A DNA stretch of 64,000 nucleotides. It comes from Arachis hypogaea. Taxonomy: Eukaryota; Streptophyta; Magnoliopsida; Fabales; Fabaceae. How positions within the stretch are numbered: position 1 is the first letter of the stretch; each line of letters begins with the position of its first letter. Below, one piece after another: positions 1 to 11,300 of the stretch. The notes below the pieces were generated by a model. It worked only from the letters and a program-made list of their open reading frames with translations. It was not told the origin of the DNA and ran no database searches. The position numbers and the translations under genes are program-made. Location: positions 117,830 to 181,829 of the forward strand of contig NW_027255459.1 in assembly GCF_003086295.3 (NCBI RefSeq), in the 5' to 3' direction.

Positions 1-1800
1 AATCTTAGAAAACCCTAGAAATCCCTTGAAAACTCTAGAAAACCCTAGAAAATCCCTAGAAAATCCTAGAAAACCCTAGAAAACCCCTGGAAATTCCTAG
101 AAAAATCTAGAAAACCATTAGAAATTCCTAGAAAACCCTAGAAAATCCAAGAAAACCCTAGAAAACCATAGAAAATCATAGAAAAACTCCAGAAAACCCT
201 AAAAAATTCAAAAAAATCTTAGAAAACCCTCGAAAACCCTGGAGAAACCTATGAAAACCTTAGAAAACCGTATAAATGTATAGAAAACTCTAGAAAAATC
301 TAGAAAAACCCTAGAAAATCCTAGAAATTTGTAGAAATCCCTAGAAAATCGTAGAAAACCCAAGAAAATCCTAAAAACCCCTTGAAAATCGTAGAAAACC
401 CTAGAAAACCCTAAAAAAAACCATAGAAATCCCTAGAAAACCCTTAGAAATCCCTAGAAAACCTTAGAAAACCCAAGAAAACCCTAGAAAACACTAAAAA
501 AACCACAGAAAATCCTAGAAAATCCGAGAAAAACCCTCAAAAACCATAGAAAACCCTAAGAAAACCATAAAAAACCTATAAATCCATAGAAAACCCGAAA
601 AAATCCTAGAAAATCTTAGAAAAACACTAAAAAATCCTAAAGAATCGTAGAAAACCATAGAAAACCCTAGAAAACCCAATAAAATACTAGAAAACCCTAG
701 AAAATCCTTAGAAATCCCTAGGAAACCGTAGAAAACCCAAAAAATCCTAGAAAATCCAAAAAACCCTAAAAAACCCTAGAATATTCTAGAAAAAGCACAA
801 AAAACCATAGAAAATCCTAGAAAATTATAGAAAAACCCTAGAAAACCATAGAAAACCCTAAAAAATACTCGAAAATCCTAGAAAACCATAAGAAAATCTT
901 AGAAAACCATAGAAATCCCTAGAAAACCCTAGAAAATTCCTAAAAAATCCTATAAAATCCTAGAGAACCCTAGAAACCCCTAGAAAATCCTTGAAAATCC
1001 CTAGAAAAATCTAGAAAACCCTTAGAAAAATCTAGAAAACCCTAGAAAATCCAAGAAAACTCCAGAAAACCGTAAAAAGTCATAGAAAAACCCTAGAAAA
1101 CTGTAGAAAATCCTAGGAAATCCTAGAAAAGTCCTTGAAAACCGTAGAAAACCCTTAAAAACCCTAAGAAAACCTTAGAAAACCATAAAAAAACCCTAGA
1201 AAATCATAAAAAATCCTAGAAAACTCCTAGAAAAACCTGAAAAACCCTCAGAGATCCCTAGAAAACGCTAGAAAAGCTTAAGAAAATCCTAGAAAACCCT
1301 TAAAAATCCTAGAAAACCCTAGAAAAACCCTAGAAATCCCTAGAAAACCCTTAAAAATTCTTAGAGAATCGTAGAAAACCCAAAATAACCCTAAAAAACC
1401 CAAGAAAACCCTAGAAAACCCAAGAAAATCCTAGAAAAACCACAGAGAACCCTAGAAAACCTTAGAAAATTATAGACAAACCCTCGAAAATCATAGAAAA
1501 CCATAAAAAAAAACTCTCGAAAATCCTAAGAAAATCTTAGAAAAACCCTAGAAATCGTCAGAAAACTCTATAAAACCCGAGAAAATTCCTAGAAAATCCT
1601 AGAAAACACCAGAAAACCACTGAAAATCCCTAGAAAAATCTAGAAAACCATCAGAAATTCCTAGAAAACCCTAGAAAATCATAGAAAATCCTAGAAAAAC
1701 CCCAGAAAACTCTAGAAAATCCTAGAAAAACATTTGAAAACCGTAGAAAACCCTTAAAAACCATCGAAAATCCTAGAAAACCCTAAAAAACCTAAAAAAC
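1..1800 (+). repeat. Left-zone higher-order repeat, copy 1
   Basis: This stretch is matched unit by unit by 3720-5540, at an offset of 3,719 bp at the left end rising to 3,828 bp near 1621. The drift means roughly 110 bp of net indels. Shared landmarks are the ccctggaaat variant followed by an aaccattagaaattcc-like block, and a late block where aaaccactgaaaatcccta is followed by aaccat(c/t)agaaattcc. Copy boundaries are approximate because both copies consist of the same 10-bp unit and were compared by eye. Confidence 0.7.
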
Positions 1801-3719
1801 CCTCAGAAATCCCTAGAAAACCCTAGAAAATCCTTATAAATCCCTAGAAAACCCGAAAAACCCTAGAAAACCCCAGAAAACCTTAGAAAATCCTAGAAAA
1901 ACCCTCGAAAACCATAGAAAATCCTAAGAAAACTATAGAAAACCCTATAAATCCATAGAAAACCCTAAAAAATCCTAGAAAATTCTAGAAAACCCTAGAA
2001 AATCCTAGAAAATCGTAGAAAACCCTGGAAAACTTCTACAAAATCCTAGAATACCCTCAGAAATCCCTATAAAACCTTAGAAAACCCAAGAAAATCCTAG
2101 AAAACCCTAGAAAATCCTAAAAAAACCCTCAAAACCATAGAAAACCCAAAAAAACACTCGAAAACCCTAAAAAAACTCTAAAAAATACTAGAAAAACCAT
2201 AAAAAAAACCCTCGAAAAATCTAAAAAACACTAGAAAACCCTAGATAATCGTAGAAAACCATAGAGAATCCTAAAAAATCCTAGAAAAACCTAAAAAACT
2301 CTAGTATACCCTCAGAAATCTCTAGAAAACCCTAGAAAACCTAAGAAAATCCCAGAAAATCCTAGAAAAACCCTAGAAAACCCTAGAAAATACTATAAAA
2401 ACCATAAAAAAAACCTCGAAAATCCTAGAAAACCCTAGAAAATCCTAGAAAAACCCTAGAAAAACTTAGAAAACCCTTAGAAATCCCAAGAAAATCGTAG
2501 AAAACCCAAAAAAAACCTAGAAGACCCAAGAAAACCCTAAAAAACCTTAGAGAATCTTAGAAAAATCACAAAAAACCTTAGAAAACCTTAGAAAATTATA
2601 GAAAAACCCTCGAAAACCATAGAAAACCATAAAAAACTCTCGAAAACACTAGAAAACCCTAAGAAAATCTGAGATAAAGCCTAGAAATCCCTAGAAAACT
2701 CTAAAAAACCCTAGAAAATCCCTATAAAATCCTAGAAAATTTTAGAGAACCCTAGAAAACCCAAGAAAACTTCGGGAAATCCCTAGAAAAATCTAGAAAA
2801 CTCTTAGAAATTCCTAGAAAACCCTAGAAAATCCAAGAAAACCGTAGAAAATCCTAGAAAACCCTAGAGAACCCAAGAAAACCCCTGAAAATCCCTAGAA
2901 AAATCTAGAAAACCCTTAGAAATTCCTAGAAAACCCTAGAAAGCTCAAGAAAACCCTAGAAAACCCTAGAAAATCCTAGAAAAACCCCAGAAAAACCCTA
3001 GAAAATCCTAGACAAACCCTTGAAAACCCTTAAAAACCCTAGAAAATCCTAGAAAATTCTAGAAAAACCCTTGAAAACAACTGGAAATCCCTAGAAAAAC
3101 ATTAAAAATTCTTAGAAAACCCTAGAAAATCGTAGAAAATCCTAGAAAAACTTAGGAAAATCCTAGAAAATCCTAGAAAAACCCTAGAAAACCCTAGAAA
3201 ATTTTAGAAAAACCCTTGAAAACCCTAAAATTTCTAGAAAATCCAAGAAAAAACCCTTGAAAACTGTAGAAAACCTTTAAAAACCCTCGAAAACCCTAGA
3301 AAATCCTAAGAAAACCTTATAAATCCGTATAAATCCATAAAAAATCCTAGAAAAACCTAGAAAAACCCAAGAAAATCCTAGAGAATTGTAGAAAACCCAA
3401 GTAAACGCAAGAAAACCCTAGAAAACTCCTAGAAAAACCTCAGAGATCCCTAGAAAATGCTAGAAAACACAAGAAAATCGTAGAAAACCCTTGGAAATCC
3501 TAAAAAACCCAAGAAAACCCTAGAAAACTCTAGAAATCCCTAGAAAACCCTTAGAACACCCTACAAAACCATTGAAAATCCAAAAAAACCGTAGAAAACC
3601 CAAGAAAATCTTAGAAAAACCACAGAAAACCCTACAAAACCTTAGAAAATTATAGAAAAACCCTCGAAAGCCATAGAAAACCTTAAAAAACTCTCGAAAA
3701 CCCTAGAAAACCCGAAGTA

Positions 3720-5540
3720 AATCTTAGAAAATCCTAGAAATCCCTTGAAAACTCTAGAAAATCCTAGAAAATCTCTAGAAAATCCTAGAAAACCCTAGAA
3801 AACGCTAGAAAACCCCTGGAAATCCCTAGAAAAATCTAGAAAACCATTAGAAATTCCTAGAAAACCCTAGAAAATCCAAGAAAATCCTAGAAAACCATAG
3901 AAAATCCTAGAAAAACTCCAGAAAACCCTAAAAAATTCTAGAAAATCCTAGAAAAACCCTTGAAAACCCTTAAAAACCCTCGAAAACCCTGGAAAAACCT
4001 AAGAAAACCTTAGAAAACTGTATAAATGCATAGAAAACTCTAGAAAAATCTAGAAAAACCCTAGAAAATTGTAGAAATCCCTAGAAAACATTAGAAAACC
4101 CAAGAAAATCCTAAAAACCCCCTTGAAAATCCTAGAAAACCTAGAAAAACCCTAGAAATCCCTAGAAAACTCTTAGAAATCCCTAGAAAACCCAAGAAAA
4201 CCCTAGAAAACACTAAAAAAACCACAGAAAATTCTAGAAAATCTGAGAAAAACCCTCGAAAACCATAGAAAACCCTAAGAAAACCATAAAACCCTATAAA
4301 TCCATAGAAAACCCGAAAAAATCCTAGAAAATCATAGAAAAATCCCAGAAAATCCTAGAGAATCGTAGAAAACCATAGAAAACCCTAGAAAACTCCTACA
4401 AAAACTAAGAAAAACCTAGAATACCCTCAGAAATCTCTAGAAAACCCTAGAAAACCCAAGAAAATCCTAGAAAACCCTAGAAAATCCTTAGAAATTCTTA
4501 GAAAATCATAGAAGATCCAAAAAACCGTAGAAAACCCAAAAAACCCTAAAAAATTCTAGAAAAACCACAAAAAACCATAGAAAATCCTAGAAAATTATAG
4601 AAAAACTCTAGAAAATCATAGAAAACCCTAAAAAATACTCGAAAACCCTAGAAAATTGTATGAAAATCTTAGAAAACCATAGAAATCCCTAGAAAACTCT
4701 AGAAAACACTAGAAAATTCCTATAAAATCCTAGAAAATCCTTGAAACCCCTAGAAAATTCCTGGAAATCCCTAGAAAAATCTAGAAAACCCTTAGAAATT
4801 CCTAGAAAATCCTAGAAAATCCAAGAAAACTCTAGAAAACCGTAGAAAATCCTAGAAAAACCCTAGAAAACTGTAGAAAATCCTAGAAAAATCATTGAAA
4901 ACCGTAGAAAACCCTTAAAAACCCTCAAAAACCCTAAGAAAACCTTAGAAAACCGTATAAAACCATAAAAAACGCTAGAAAAAACTAGAAAAACCCTAGA
5001 AAATCCTAGAAAATCGCAGAAAACCATAAAAATATCCTAGAAAACCCTAGAAAACTCCTAGAAAAACTTGGAAAACCCTCAGAGATCCCTAAAAAATGCT
5101 AGAAAAACTTAGGAAAATCCTAGAAAACCCTAGAAAAACCCTAGAAATCCCTAGAAAACCCATAAAAATTCTTAGAAAATCGTAGAAAACCCAAAATAAT
5201 CCTAAAAAACCCAAGAAAACCCTAGAAAACCCAAGAAAATCCTAGAAAAACAACAGAGAACCCTAGAAAACCTTAGAAAATTATAGACAAACCCTCGAAA
5301 ACCATAGAAAATCATAAAAAAACTCTCGAAAACCCTAGAAAACCCTAAGAAAATCTTAGAAAAATCCTAAAAATACCTAGAAAACTCTATAAAACCCTAG
5401 AAAATCCCTAGAAAATCCTAGAAAATCCTAGAAAACCCCAGAAACCACTGAAAATCCCTAGAAAAATCTAGAAAACCATTAGAAATTCCTAGAAAACACT
5501 AGAAAATACAAGAAAACCCTAGAAAATCGTAGAAAATCCT
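3720..5540 (+). repeat. Left-zone higher-order repeat, copy 2, truncated by the telomere block
   Basis: This is the second copy of the order of variants seen at 1-1800. It stops abruptly at about 5543, where true CCCTAAA repeats begin. In copy 1 the same point is followed by more 10-bp units, so the telomere block replaces or interrupts the array here. The boundary sits inside a unit (tcctacaaaccctaaaccct), which makes the exact breakpoint ambiguous by a few bases. Confidence 0.65.
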
Positions 5541-5742
5541 ACAAACCCTAAACCCTAAACCCTAAACCCCAAACCCTAAACCATAAACCCTAAACCCTAA
5601 ACCCTAAACCCTAAACCCTAAACCCTAACCCCTAAACCCTAAACCCTAAACCCTAAACCCTAAACCCTAAACCCTAACCCCAAACCCCTAACCACTAAAC
5701 CCTAACCACTGAACCCTGAGCCCTAACCCCTGAGCCCTGAAC

Positions 5743-5896
5743 CCCGAACCCCGAACCCCGAACCCCTAACCCCTGAACCCTGAACCCCGAACCCCGAACC
5801 CCGAACCCCGAACCCCGAACCCCGAACCCTGAACCCCGAACCCTGAACCCTGAACCCTGAACCCTGAACCCTGAACCCTGAACCCCGAACCCCGAA
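5743..5896 (+). repeat. CCCCGAA / CCCTGAA variant telomere 7-mers, first patch
   Basis: Runs of ccccgaa alternate with ccctgaa; on the minus strand these read TTCGGGG and TTCAGGG. The CpG in ccccgaa turns each such unit into a potential symmetric methylation site, and cytosine deamination there would give ccctgaa or ccccaaa. The two neighbouring variant classes are therefore easily interconverted; that is inference. A related ccccgaa patch occurs at about 6152-6249. Confidence 0.85.
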
Positions 5897-5980
5897 CCCC
5901 AAACCCCAAACCCCAAACCCCAAACCCCAAACCCCAAACCCCAAACCCCAAACCCCAAACCCCAAACCCCAAACCCCAAA
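5897..5980 (+). repeat. Pure run of twelve CCCCAAA units
   Basis: Eighty-four bases made of exactly twelve uninterrupted CCCCAAA 7-mers. The minus strand reads (TTTGGGG)12, with twelve consecutive G4 runs spaced by three T, an ideal pattern for intramolecular G-quadruplexes. The perfect homogeneity contrasts with the mixed units on both sides and suggests recent local expansion by slippage or unequal exchange. Confidence 0.95.
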
Positions 5981-6151
5981 CCCTAAACCCCAAACCCTAA
6001 ACCCTAAACACTAAACCCTAAACCCTAAACCCTAAACCCTAAACCCCAAACCCTAAACCCCAAACCCCTAAACCCTAAACCCTAACCCCAACCCCTAACC
6101 CCAAACCCCTAACCACTAAACCCTAACCACTGAACCCTGAGCCCTAACCCC

Positions 6152-6249
6152 TGAACCCGGAACCCCGAACCCCGAACCCCGAACCCCGAACCCCGAACCC
6201 CGAACCCCGAAACCCGCACCCCGAACCCCGAACCCCGAACCCCGAACCC
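6152..6249 (+). repeat. CCCCGAA variant telomere 7-mers, second patch
   Basis: Mostly ccccgaa units, with a few lesions such as gaaacccgcaccccg. It follows the same lead-in (accactaaaccctaaccact) as the first patch, 421 bp downstream of it, so the two patches descend from one internal duplication. The array of 10-bp units resumes about 55 bp later. Confidence 0.85.
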
Positions 6250-6329
6250 CTAAACCCTAAACCCTGAACCCCTAAACCCTAAACCCTAAACCCTAAACCC
6301 TAAAAAACTCTCGAAAAACCCTAGAAATT

Positions 6330-6870
6330 TCTAGAAAACCCTTAGAAATCCCTAGAAAACCCAAGAAAACCCTAAAAATCCTAGAAAACCCTAGAAAAAC
6401 CTCAGAAAAACCTAGAAAATCCTAGAAAAGCCCTTGAAAACCATAGAAAACCCAAGAAAACCCCCAGAAAACCCTAGAAAATCCTAGAAAAACACTCAAA
6501 AACTATAGAAAACCCTAAAAAAACACTCGAAAACAATGGAAAACCCTAAAAAACCATAGAAAACCATATAAATCCATTGAAAACCCTAGAAAAAACCTAG
6601 AAAATCTTAGAGAATCGTAGAAAACCCTAGAAAATCCTAGAAAATCGTAGAAAACCATAAAAAATCCTAGAAAACCCTACAAAACCCTAGAAAAACCTTA
6701 AAAAACCCTAGAAAAACCATAGAAAAACTTAGAAAATCCTTAGAAATTCCTAGAAAACCCTAGAAAATCCAAGAAAGTCACTAGAAAACCCTAGAAAATC
6801 ACAGAAAAACTATAGAAAACCCTAAAAAACTCTCGAAGACCTTAGAAAACCCTAGAAATATCTAGAAAAC
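6330..6870 (+). repeat. 1.41-kb period duplication, copy 1
   Basis: The order of unit variants here recurs at about 7745-8300. Landmarks at 6561 (aaaccatataaatccat) and 6771 (aagaaagtcactag) have partners 1,419 and 1,408 bp downstream. Many substitutions separate the copies, so the duplication is not recent. Boundaries are estimated by eye. Confidence 0.6.
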
Positions 6871-7744
6871 CCTCATAAATCCCTAGAAAATCCTAATAAA
6901 CCCAAGAAAATCCTCAAAAACCCTTGAAAATCTTAGAAAACTCAAGAAAACCCTAGAAAAACCCTAGAAAACCTTAGAAAATCCTAGAAAAACCCTCGAA
7001 AACAACAGAAAATCCTAAAAAACTCTCGAAAACTCTAGAAAACCCTAAAAAAACCATAGAAAATCCTATAAATCCATAGAGAATCCTAAAAAACCCTAGA
7101 AAAAACCTAGAAAATCTTAGAAAACCATAAAAAATCCAAGAAAACCTAGAAAATTCCAAGAAAAACCTATCTAGAAAAATCCTAGAAAAACTTAGAAAAT
7201 CCTAGAAAACCCTTAGAAATCCCTAGAAAACCCTAGGAAACCCTAGAAAACCAAAGAAAATCCCCAGAAAACCCTAGAAAATCCTCAAAAACCATAGAAA
7301 ATCCTAAAAAACTCCCGAAAACTCTAGAAAACCCAAAGAAAATCTTAGAAAACACTAGAAATCTCTAGAAAATCCTAGAAAATCCTAGAAGATCCTAGAA
7401 AACCCTAGAGAACCCGAGAAAACCCTAGAATATCCTACAAAAACCCCAGAAAACCGTAGAAACTATTAGAAAATCCTAGAAAAACCCTTGAAAATCGTAG
7501 AAAACCCTAAAAAACCCTCAAAAACCCTAGAAAACCCTAATAAAACTGTAGAAAACCCTATAAATCTATAGAAAATCCTAGAAAATCCTAGAAAAACCCT
7601 AGAAAATCATAAAAAACATAAAAAACCCTAGAAAACTCCTAGAAAATCCTAGAAAACCCTCAGAAATCCCTAGAAACCTCTAGAAAACCCAAGAAAATCA
7701 CATAAAACCATTGAAAATCCTAGAAAACCCTAGAAAACCCTAGA

Positions 7745-8300
7745 AAAACCCTAGAAATTCCTAGAAAACCCAAGAAAACCCTAAAAATACTAGAAAACCC
7801 TAGAAAAACCTCAGAAAAACCTAGAAACCCCTATAAAATCCTAGAAAAACCCTTGAAAACCATAAAAAACCCAAGAAAACTCCCAGAAAACACTAGAAAA
7901 TTCTAGAAAAACCCTCAAAAACTATAGAAAACGCTAAAAAAACACTCGAAAACCATAAAAAACGCTAAAAAACCATAGAAAACCATATAAATCCATAGAA
8001 AACCCTAGAAAAAACCTAGAAAATCGTAGAAAACCATAAGAAATCCTAAAAAATCCTAGAAAATCGTAGAAAACCATAAAAAATCCTAGAAAACCCTACA
8101 AAACCCTGGAAAAACCTTAGAAAACCCTAGAAAAACTTATAAAACCCTTAGAAATTCCTAGAAAATCCTAGAAAATCCAAGAAAGTCACTAGAAAACCCT
8201 AGAAAATCATAGAAAAACCCTCAAAAACCATAGAAAATCCTAAAAAACTCTCGAAAACCCTAGAAAACCCAAAGAAAATCTTAGAAAACCCTAGAAATAT
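7745..8300 (+). repeat. 1.41-kb period duplication, copy 2
   Basis: Partner of the stretch at about 6330-6870, with landmarks at 7980 and 8179. Copy 2 contains a cccaaagaaaatcttag block that also recurs next to the type A landmarks of the central zone. This shows common descent of the left and central families. Confidence 0.6.
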
Positions 8301-11300
8301 CTAGAAAATCCTAGAAAATTCCTAGAAAATCCTAGAAAACCGTAGAAAACCCCAGAAAATCCCTAGAAAAACCTAGAAAATCTTTAGAAATTCCTAGAAA
8401 ACCCTAGAAAACTCTAGAATATCCTAGAAAAACCCCAGAAAATCCTAGACAAACCCTGGAAAAGCGTAGAGAATCCTAAAAAACCCTCGAAACCCCTAGA
8501 AAACCCTAAGAAAACCATAGAAAACCCTATAAATCCGTAGAAAATCCTAGAAAAACTTAGAAAAACCTTAGAAAATCCTAGAAAATTGTAGAAAACCATA
8601 ACAAAACCCTAGAAAATCCTAGAAAACTTCTAGAAAAACCTACAGAAAATCCCTAGAAAACCCAAGAAAACCCTAGAAAGCCCTAGAAAATCCTAGAAAA
8701 CCCCCAGAAAATCCTAGAATATCTTAGAAAAACCCTCGAAAACCATAGAAACCCCTAAGAAAAACATAGAAAACCCTATAAATCCATAGAAAACGCTTGA
8801 AAATCCTAGAAAAAACCCTAGAAAATCCTAGCAAATCGTAGAAAATCATAGAAAACCCTAGTAAACTCCTAGAAAAACTTAGAAAACCCTCGAAAACCAT
8901 AGAAAACCCTAAAAAACCCTTGAGAATCCTAGAAAAACCCTAGAAAACACTAGAAAATACTAGAAAAACCCTAAAAAACCTTTGAAAACCCTAGAAAAAC
9001 CCTAGAAAACCCTAGAAAATCCTAGAAAAATCTTAAAAAAACTTAGAAAACCCTTGAAAACCCTTAGAAATCCCTAGAAAATCGTAGAAAAATTACAGAA
9101 AACCCTAGAAGATTATAGAAAAACCCTCGAAAACCATAAAAAATCTTAAAAAATTCTCGAAAATCTTAAGAAGCCCTTAGAAAACCCTAAAAATCCCTAG
9201 AAAATTCTAGAAAACCCTAGAAAATCTGTAGAAAATCTTAGAAAACCCTAAAAAACCCTAGAAAACTCCTGGAAATCTCTAGAAAAACCTAGAAAACCCT
9301 TAAAAATTTCTAGAAAACCCGAGAAAATCCAAGAAACCCCTAGAAAATCCAAGAAAAATCCCAAAAAACCCTAGAAAACTACTAGAAAAACCTAAAAAAC
9401 CCTAAAAAATCCCTAGAAAACCCTAAAGAAACCCAAGAAAATCCTCAAAAATCCTTGAAAATCCTAGAAAACCCTAGAAAAACCCTATACAATCTTAGAA
9501 AATCATAGAAAAAACCTCAAAACCATAGAAAACCCTAAAAAACTCTCGAAAACTCTAGAAAATCCTAAAAAAACCATAGAAAACCCTATAAAATCCGAGA
9601 ATACCCTCAGAAATCCCTAGAAAACCCTAGAAAATCTAAGAAAATCCAAGAAAACCCAAGAAAATCCTAGAAAAATCCTCGAAAATTATAGAAACCCTAA
9701 AAAACCTTCGAAAACCCTAAAAAACCCTAGAAAATACTAGAAAACCCTAAAAACCCTCGAAAATCCTAGAAAACCCTAAAAAACCCTTGAAAACCCTAAA
9801 AAACCCTAGAAAACTCTAGAAAACCCTAGAAAATCCTAGAAAAATCTTCGAAAACCATAGAAAACCCTAAAAAACTCTCGAAAACCCTAAAAAACCATAG
9901 AAAACCCTATAAATCCATAGAAAAACCCTCAAAAATCTTAGAAAATCGTAGAAAACTATCGAAAACCCTAGAAAACTCTTAGAAAACCCTCAAAAATCTC
10001 TAGAAAACTCTAAAAAACCCAAGAAAACCCTTAAAAATCCTAGAGAATCCAAGAAAAATCCTAGAAAACCCTAGAAAATCCTAGAAAAACCTTCGAAAAC
10101 CATAGAAAACCCTAAAAAACTCTCGAAAACCCTAGAAAACCCTAAGAAAACCATAGAAAACCCTATAAATCCATAGAAAAACCCTAGAAAATCCTAGAAA
10201 AGCGTAGAAAGTCTTTGAAAACTCCTAGAAAAACGTAGAAAAATCAGAGAAAAACCCTAGAAAATCCTAGAAAATTCCTAGAAAAACCTAGAAAACCCTC
10301 AAAAATTCCTAGAAAATCCTAAACAACCCAGGAAAATCTTCAAAAATCCTTGAAAATCCTAGAAAACCTAAGAAAACCCTAGAAAAACCCTAAAAAACCT
10401 TAGAAAATCCTAGAAAAAACCCTCGAAAACCATAGTAAACCCTAAAAACTCTCAAAAACTCTAGAAAACCCTAAAAAATAATTGAAAACCCTATATATCC
10501 CTAGAAAACCCTAGAAAAAACCTAGAAAATCGTAGAAAAGCATAAAAAATCCTAGAAAACCATAGAAAACTCCTAGAAAAATCTAGAAAACCCTTGAAAA
10601 TACTAGAAAAACTTAGAAAATCCTAGAAAACCCAAGAAAATCCTAGAAAAACCCTAGAAAATCCTAGAAAAACCCTAGAAAAACTTAGAAAACCCTAGAA
10701 AACCCTTATAAATCCCTAGAAAATCCAAGAAAACCCTAAAAAAGCCCAGAAATCCTAGAAAATCCTAGAAAACCCAAAAAATCCTTGGAAATCCCTAGAA
10801 AAATCTAGAAAATCCGAGATAACCCTTAGAAATCCCTAGAAAACCCTAGAAACCCCAAGAAAACCCTAGAATATCCTAGAAAAATCCTAGAAAATCCTAG
10901 AAAATCGTAGAAAACCATAAAAAAACCCTAAAAACTCCTAGAAAAACCAAGAAAAACCTCAGAAATCTCTAGAAAACCCAAGAAAATCCTAGAAAACCCT
11001 TGAAATCCTAGAAAACCATAGAAAACCCTTAGAAATCCTTAGAAAACCCTAGAAACCCCAAGAAAACACAAGAAAAATCCTATAAAACCCTTAGAAATCC
11101 CTAGAAAGTTGTAAAAATCCCAAAAAAACCCTAGAAAACCCAAGAAAACCCTAGAAAACCCTAGAAAATTTTAGAAAAACCATAGAAAACCCTAAAAAAC
11201 CCTAGAAGATTATGGAAAAACCCTCGAAAACCATAGAAAACCCCAAAAAACACTTGAAAACCCTAGAAAACCCTAAGAAAATCTTAGAAAACCCTAGAAA

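Larger units (their letters stand above)
1..5542 (+). repeat. Telomere-like 10-bp satellite array, left segment
   Basis: Continuous head-to-tail copies of a ~10-bp unit with consensus CCCTAGAAAA on the + strand. Variants include TCCTAGAAAA, CCATAGAAAA, TCGTAGAAAA and CTCTCGAAAA, and units of 9 or 11 bp. The left part of the segment recurs about 3.72 kb later: the first bases match position 3720 onward, with the same order of variants (ccttgaaaactc, then cccctggaaatt, then aaccattagaaattcc). By position 1621 the match lies 3,828 bp downstream, so the copies differ by indels. Substitutions are frequent, so this is an older duplication than those in the central zone. The array continues beyond the left edge of the window. 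No gene is visible: every + frame meets a TAG in nearly every unit, and minus-strand open stretches only translate the repeat. Confidence 0.95.
5543..6303 (+). repeat. Interstitial telomeric repeat block, (CCCTAAA)n with variant 7-mers
   Basis: About 760 bp of 7-bp repeats, in the C-rich orientation on the + strand. It opens and closes with nearly canonical CCCTAAA (TTTAGGG on the minus strand, the usual plant telomere repeat). Inside are runs of CCCCGAA, CCCTGAA and CCCCAAA and mixed patches such as ccactaaaccctaaccactg. The 10-bp satellite resumes on both sides in the same orientation, so this is internal DNA and not a chromosome end within the window. The strand orientation fits a chromosome whose left end is distal, if the block derives from that end. 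Long minus-strand open stretches here arise because G-rich 7-mers contain no stop codons; they are not genes. Confidence 0.95.

Noticed and set aside
5695..5993. Three overlapping minus-strand open frames coding for Gly/Phe/Val/Trp-rich repeat peptides
   Set aside because: A G-rich 7-mer without stop codons leaves all three frames open at once. The peptide is simply the translated telomere repeat; there is no gene structure.
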